DNA of 64,000 bases from Streblospio benedicti (Eukaryota > Annelida > Polychaeta > Spionida > Spionidae): contig JAGTTF010000197.1 of NCBI GenBank assembly GCA_019095985.1, positions 292,446 through 356,445 on the forward strand, in the 5' to 3' direction. The position numbers and the translations under genes are program-made. Positions 63,506 through 64,000 of this stretch are shown here, in pieces. A model generated the notes under the pieces. The model saw nothing but the letters and a program-made list of their open reading frames with translations, had not been told where the DNA came from and searched no databases. Position 1 is the first letter of the stretch. Every line of letters starts with the position of its first letter.

Positions 63506-64000
63506 ATTTTTTTTCAAATAATGTTTGATATTTTATTATAATTTAAAATGCATTTTGTTATGCATATATATGATAATATCAATATCCCATGTATTATTTC
63601 AATGGCAATGTTTATCCACACTAGAACATGAAAATCTGATTATCAGAAAAACCTGACATCCGCTTATATAGGAAAGCAATTGGCATGAAAGTTGACACAA
63701 CACTTGTTAATTCCTTACTTACATAATTACCCCTGTTATGGGAGGCCACAGATCAAAGGCAAGAAAGCCCTGTTATATTTGCAGAGAAGTACACAACACT
63801 TGTAATTGCATGCTAGCCTGTGGTTAAGGAGTGTTTAAGGAAAGCCAATACACAAATTAATCAATCTGACTCAGCAACACGTTTTTTTTAAAAGAACCAA
63901 GAGTTTTCCTAAACAATACATATAAGGAATTCATACATAAGTACATAGAATTGGGATATACTACAATATCTGTTGAGTTTTAAAAAGCTTCTATAAATAT
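63506..64000. other. Unannotated, AT-rich end of window
   Basis: No ORF, splice-flanked exon or repeat family recognised. Confidence 0.4.

Overview
The window looks like whole-genome-shotgun scaffold from an animal, most likely a marine invertebrate, although I cannot name the species. Pointers are one 100-N scaffold gap, long CA, CTG, CAA and TAAG microsatellites, many poly-C runs, GT-AG exon-like signals, tRNA-derived SINEs, LINE 3' ends and a very high density of short DNA transposons. No open reading frame longer than about 60 codons reads like a known protein. The longest ones are microsatellites, minisatellites or translated SINEs. I read the window as a large intron or gene desert.

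The best coding evidence is on the + strand. A 57-bp exon at 25227-25283 would encode a signal peptide (ATG at 25235, phase-1 donor). A strong acceptor at 60579 opens a 39-bp candidate microexon that is also phase 1. A weaker 28-bp candidate lies at 41347-41374. If they belong together they are the sparse 5' exons of a secreted or membrane protein gene spanning more than 35 kb, but that link is inference.

Most of the recognisable sequence is repeats. The commonest family is a ~177-bp pogo/Tigger-like MITE (TIR starting CAGTAGAACCTC, TA target duplication), with four near-complete copies and many fragments from one end of the window to the other. Its internal 17-bp unit has expanded into three minisatellites (2155, 16735, 52067). 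Other families are MITEs with CATAGGCA ends (4462, 16869, 54069, 23939), a ~180-bp MITE whose copies centre on a CCTAAATCTTGAGC core, a 307-bp MITE at 20135, at least three tRNA-derived SINE families (A, B, C) and several long palindromes. There are also five unnamed dispersed repeats (E, F, G, K, M) and fragments of LINE reverse-transcriptase C-termini at 32439, 54487 and 63152. Nesting is frequent: MITE in minisatellite, MITE in MITE, palindrome arm in SINE.

Two features stand out. First, about 20 short (50-100 bp) blocks are built almost entirely of ACGT words, several of them as near-identical pairs kilobases apart; they resemble no standard class I can name. Second, GC-rich (CCG)n blocks recur with embedded ATTA/TAATCC homeodomain-type sites, which suggests scattered cis-regulatory modules.

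Layout. 1-12 kb: MITEs, ACGT blocks, composite SINE, palindromes. 12-25 kb: SINEs, nested minisatellite, N gap, CCG/homeodomain blocks. 25-26 kb: signal-peptide exon and microsatellites. 27-42 kb: dispersed repeats, SINEs, convergent GT/CA tract. 42-56 kb: duplicated composite SINE, MITE clusters, 17-bp and 45-bp minisatellites. 56-64 kb: ACGT pairs, CCG block, candidate microexon, LINE tail.
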